From Smittia aterrima (lineage: Eukaryota; Arthropoda; Insecta; Diptera; Chironomidae): a stretch of DNA of 64,000 nucleotides. This document shows, one piece after another, positions 59,901 to 64,000 of this stretch. The stretch lies in NCBI GenBank assembly GCA_033063855.1, contig CP093830.1:10478854-10542853 (forward strand), given 5' to 3'. The notes below the pieces were generated by a model. The model was not told where the DNA came from. It did not search any database and was given only the letters and a program-made list of their open reading frames with translations. A program made the position numbers and the translations under genes. Positions within the stretch are counted from its first letter, which is position 1; each line of letters opens with the position of its first letter.

Positions 59901-60714
59901 TTTTTATTTTCATAAAATCATTTCGTGATTTTCGCTTTTTAATTCGAACATGCGAAAAGTGCAATTTCACTCTCTGACTTTTCCCAGCATTAAATTTCCC
60001 CCAGAAATGACTTCTGAACATTTCGTGTTTTATTAGCACAAACGACACATCAAGAAGTGCACGTGCGAAGGCAGCAAAACGACTCTGTTCTCTCTAATTG
60101 CGTCACGAAGTAAGTCGACGAGACGGAAATTGAGATTGAAATGCTTTTTTTTTGTCTCTACAGGCCGCAACTCTCACCACAGCTCAATCTGAAAAATGAT
60201 TTTTCCAGTAAGCTTAAACGCTCGACTCCAATCAAGAGAAGATCCTTGCGATGAGGGGAGCTCTTCTGAAAAATGATGCTCCGAGCATTGAATTAATTTA
60301 ATCACGCTATTTTCTCTTAAGCGCTTTGGAAAGATTGCGATGAATAATTAATGACGACATCGCTCGCCTTGCTGAAAATTTATGAAGCTCCGAAGAAACA
60401 ACAGCTGCCTTTAATAAAATCACCATAACCATGAAAATATTTTCATTATCCTTGATTATCTCTTCTCATTCCCAAAACACCAGCGAAAATGTTGTTCGAC
60501 ACATAAATCAAAATGTATGTTGGTACGATCGCTGGCGTGGTGCGAGCATCATCTTTCCAACTCGTTAGTTGCTTTTCAAAAGTGTTCATGAATTGAAAAT
60601 CGAAATTAAAAAAACATTGTGGACCGTAAATGTCGTTAACTAATGCCACACGCGCGGGATACGATCAAGGGACGCCGATGACAATTCATTTGTGCAATTG
60701 GTGAGCATGTTTTT
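56970..60714. other. Downstream flank of copy B
   Basis: No supported gene. It contains the inverted relative (58620-58680) of the 19190-19292 and 39930-40044 element and the inverted Y fragment (59346-59394), which mirror the copy A downstream side. A tentative minus-strand exon pair near 58970-58496 is discussed under findings. Confidence 0.45.
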
Positions 60715-61135
60715 GCACTCACTGGAAGTTAACTAAGCGCAGCGGTAGCTCAAGTCATCCCCTCGTTGATGGAAATCTTCTAGAGGAAATTACACACAAC
60801 TTTCCAGTTATAGATTGTCATAAAAAAAACTTCTTTACGAGGGACACTAAGTCATAAATCATCGAACGCAGTTCACTCGCAATCGAATATTTTGTTGCAG
60901 CGAATGGAAAATAATTGGGTTCATCTCTTTATGACATTGGCTGTGGCCAAAGTCTTTTAAAATTCGTTTGTTACATGGATGAGCGAGCAATGTCAAAGCA
61001 TCAATTTCGCTTGCCCTGTTACAAAGTTCTGGTTGCCTAAACATCGAGACAACGATCGAGGCATATGGCTGACGTTATAATTGATAATTTACTTTCCGAT
61101 AGCACTGTTTGGATTTAATTTATTTGTTTATTGAT
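60715..61135 (+). repeat. Direct duplicate of the 50070-50530 block
   Basis: Same orientation as the copy upstream of monooxygenase copy B, 10.6 kb away. Weaker homology continues at 61680-61740 (GATCTGTTTATTT then AAGGC...GATG) to 51055-51100, so a further unit of the array begins here. Confidence 0.7.
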
Positions 61136-64000
61136 TAGATATTTATTCAGAGACATTATGCACTAAACTACTCAAATAAAAACAGTTTCGACTGCGGGTG
61201 ATTTCATATGGAAATTTATTGCATTCAGTTTGAGTGTGTGACGCACGCATTTCGTCGAACGGAACGAAAACGAAAACTCTTTGACAAGAATTTATATTTT
61301 ATTTCGATTTCAAATCTTGATGCCATAAACTAATTTTTTTAGTTTAAATAGTTTACAATTGAAACACATTTTAGGGATTTTAAACGAGAGCTAGAAAAAA
61401 TGTTTTTTTGTTAATGTTGTTTTAGACAACTGGAAGCCACATGTGCAACGCGTGATGACATTTTCAAATGATGTGTAAATGGCTGGCATTAAGATTCAAG
61501 TAATTTATTTCACTCTCTCTCTCGGTGTTGGGACTTAAGGCAACGAAGGATGAAACAAGAATTTTGATTGCTAATCCTTCGTAAAGTAATTTTTCAAATT
61601 CCTCTTCCATTATTTATCGCTCACAAGGTGCAGATAGCAAAAAGGGGGAGAAATGAGAGCATCTCTTATGAAACTCTACTCGCAAACTGATCTGTTTATT
61701 TGCCTTTCCCCGAAGGCTTTTGCGATGACACAAATCCTTCAAACCCCAATTCCCATACAATTCCCCCTTAGAGGCCTAGAATCGCTTTTTCATTCCCTCA
61801 AAAATCTCTCAGCAAGAACAAGGTAAACGAGAAGAATAAAAATACAACGAGGTGTCAGATGTGGAAGGATATCAAGATTTTGCTGAATTTTTTTTATTGA
61901 CACATTCCGCTTGCTTTTATTTCTTTCTTCCTTGCGCTTTTCGTGCTTATGAATTTCGAGAATTTCCTATTGCGTTTGAAAATATTCATGTACACTTAAG
62001 TTGAGAAGAGACGCAAAATGTGGATCGAGGGAAGGATATGCGAATGAATGAGATTATTGGGGTGAATGTTAGATACCGTCACGTTAAGATTTGTGATGAT
62101 ATAAAATTTTATTTGAGTTGAGATTGTTTCGATTGATCTTTAAAAGAGGCATCATCTACATAGTCTAATCTTTTGCGATTGCTTCCGCTCCTTATCTCTG
62201 AGAAAACCCCTTATGCAGAAGAGAAGCCCCAAAGCTCTTGAAAGCTCACCGATGCACACTTCACCGGTAATTGATAAGCAACGTTCTCGTTAAAGTTTCA
62301 ACATTTCAAGCTTCATAATCGCATCTTGTGTGAGGCGGAAGAGTCTCTTTCCACTCTCTCAATTCATAATTATCATCTCGCATTACTAACCAAGCTCAAG
62401 GAACTGAAGATCTTATTTTGAGATGCAATAAAATTTAATTAAAGCTCTGAGCTCACTCATTGTTTCATGAGGAGTGATTTCATGCTTGATTATAAAACTT
62501 TCACGAGAGTGGTTGAAGTCAAGCGAACTCGATTGGGGTTCAGGTATACCTACATAGTTGAGTGAGCGGCTTTGCTTGTGTGTGAGGGATTCCCAATTGG
62601 GGAGAAGGCAAACAGAAGGAGCGAAAGAAGAATGAGGGGAGAGCTCTCTTTTGACATTAAATCGATGCGAAAGGGAACGTGGAACGCGGGGAGTTAAAGC
62701 GTGTGAAATATTTCAAAAATTCATGACTTTAAAGCGATAGTAAATTGCTATTCAGCACGTTCATTCCTTTCCTCTACTTCCGTTGGTAAAAAAAAATGAA
62801 ACAGGGATCCTCCTATCAGACAAATGATCTACTTCGCGATGAGAAATGTTCTCGAATCTAACTGCTTATTGATTGGATTTTCGCGCGCCACAAAATAAAT
62901 TTCGTAATGTTCTGGATTTACGTTCATCTGCGTCTCTCTCTCCCTTTCCATGTGTTATCTAGAAAAAGTGGAAATAAATTGAGGCTAATCAATTTTCCGC
63001 TGAGACAAGGAAGGAAGGAACGGGAGGAGGATCGAGACAACACGCACAATCGATTCTGACGTCCCGCCGCTCTTTGCAACTCCAAATCGATTGTATATCG
63101 ACATAAATAAATTATTCAAATCGACTTATTTGTGCGTTTCGAATCTGCGTTATGTGTGAAATTGGAATTGCTCTTAAAAATATTGGATTTGTTGAGCACA
63201 ACGGCGAGATGATAGAAAATGAGAATGAGAGGGTGGGATGGTTGTGAAATGAAATTATGTAATTCAATTTAACCCAATTCCATTCAGATCGTTTTAAAGT
63301 TATGTGATTTGGTCGAGACTCGTCGTCGTTCATTGCTCTATGGAAATTGTGAATTAAACTTCCATTGATTTCCTCTTTTCGTTCGCATTATGCCAAAAAA
63401 ATAAAAGTGCAGCGATTTGTTTGTTGTGGAAAAATTTCCATTACAATTCCGACAAGCCAAGCAGAGAGGCAGAGGCAGCACAATAGCAAAGCTAAATTTA
63501 TTCAGACTTTACATGCGAGGGAGAGAGAGCGAGAGACATAGAGACAGAGACAGAGTGAATCATCCTGATCACAATGCGAGCTGAAAGTAATTTATTTTTC
63601 ATGATTTTGAAATTCAATTTTGATTGTTTTTCGTTTTGTTAGCGAACAACATTTCCACTGAATCGCTCAAAATCACGCTGACGTCTACAGGAATGTAGGT
63701 TGCCGTTGCACATCTTCATTGCACCGTTTGCTTTCGACGGGACTTTAGCAGAGAGTTTTTGGCTCGAAGCGAAGGAAATGTTTGCGCAGACTGCAGACCT
63801 TGCGTAACATTTACATGGAGAATGAGGAATTAATTATTTTTCCTCGAGTTCTCACGTCAGAAATTTTGCACGAGATAAGACGATTATGCAACTCATAGAG
63901 TAAACATCAGCAAAAGGGCGAGCTTAGCAACTATGTTTGAGTTCAGGATGGAGAGTTTCATAATGAAAATGTTTCATATCGTTCTGTACGTAAATTTTGA
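61136..64000. other. Right end of window, no supported gene
   Basis: By position this should correspond to the leader and exon 1 region of another array unit, but no DOMON exon is found up to the edge. Only short frames and GA-rich simple sequence (for example 63520-63555) are seen. Confidence 0.45.

Noticed and set aside
1..64000. tRNA, rRNA, CRISPR arrays, bacterial operons or viral insertions
   Set aside because: None seen; gene structure is eukaryotic throughout and no cloverleaf or regularly spaced repeat array was recognised by eye.

Overview
The window looks like insect nuclear DNA, most likely from a fly. It is AT-rich, protein genes are split by short GT-AG introns (many 60-80 nt), and one gene carries a ZAD plus C2H2 zinc-finger architecture, which is typical of insects. 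A full class IX myosin is present; from memory that class is missing in Drosophila, so a midge- or mosquito-like (nematoceran) fly is my inference. All exon boundaries were read by eye from splice sites and frame continuity.

Left third (1-16 kb), gene-dense: a 14-exon unconventional myosin IX (+, 1233-10298; RA domain, motor with large loop-2 insert, four IQ motifs, two C1 domains, RhoGAP). It converges on dipeptidyl peptidase III (-, 14537-12275). A ZAD/C2H2 zinc-finger gene (-, 15976-14749) lies immediately upstream of DPP III on the same strand. Both minus-strand genes end in GAATAAA, so the stop codon lies inside a candidate polyadenylation signal.

Right three quarters (16-64 kb), gene-poor and repetitive: two copies of a DBH-like/MOXD1-type copper monooxygenase gene face away from each other (copy A, -, 28147-23666; copy B, +, 52251-56600). 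Each has five coding exons: signal peptide, DOMON domain, the two copper-monooxygenase domains and a hydrophobic C-terminal tail. Four of the six classic copper ligands are substituted in both copies, so the proteins look like pseudoenzymes.

The two copies are a mosaic. Exon 1, and exons 3-4 plus the start of exon 5, are almost identical at the nucleotide level, including a short intron. Exon 2 differs in 28 of 53 codons and the C-terminal tails are unrelated in sequence. This is best explained by ectopic gene conversion on an older inverted duplication. Between and beyond the copies lie many diverged direct and inverted copies of their intron and flanking sequence without exons, plus two pairs of roughly 520-550 bp blocks of near-perfect identity. 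The region therefore appears to be a decaying array of duplicated units with patches of recent homogenisation. A well-formed orphan exon (+, 31388-31510) hints at another gene running through the region.
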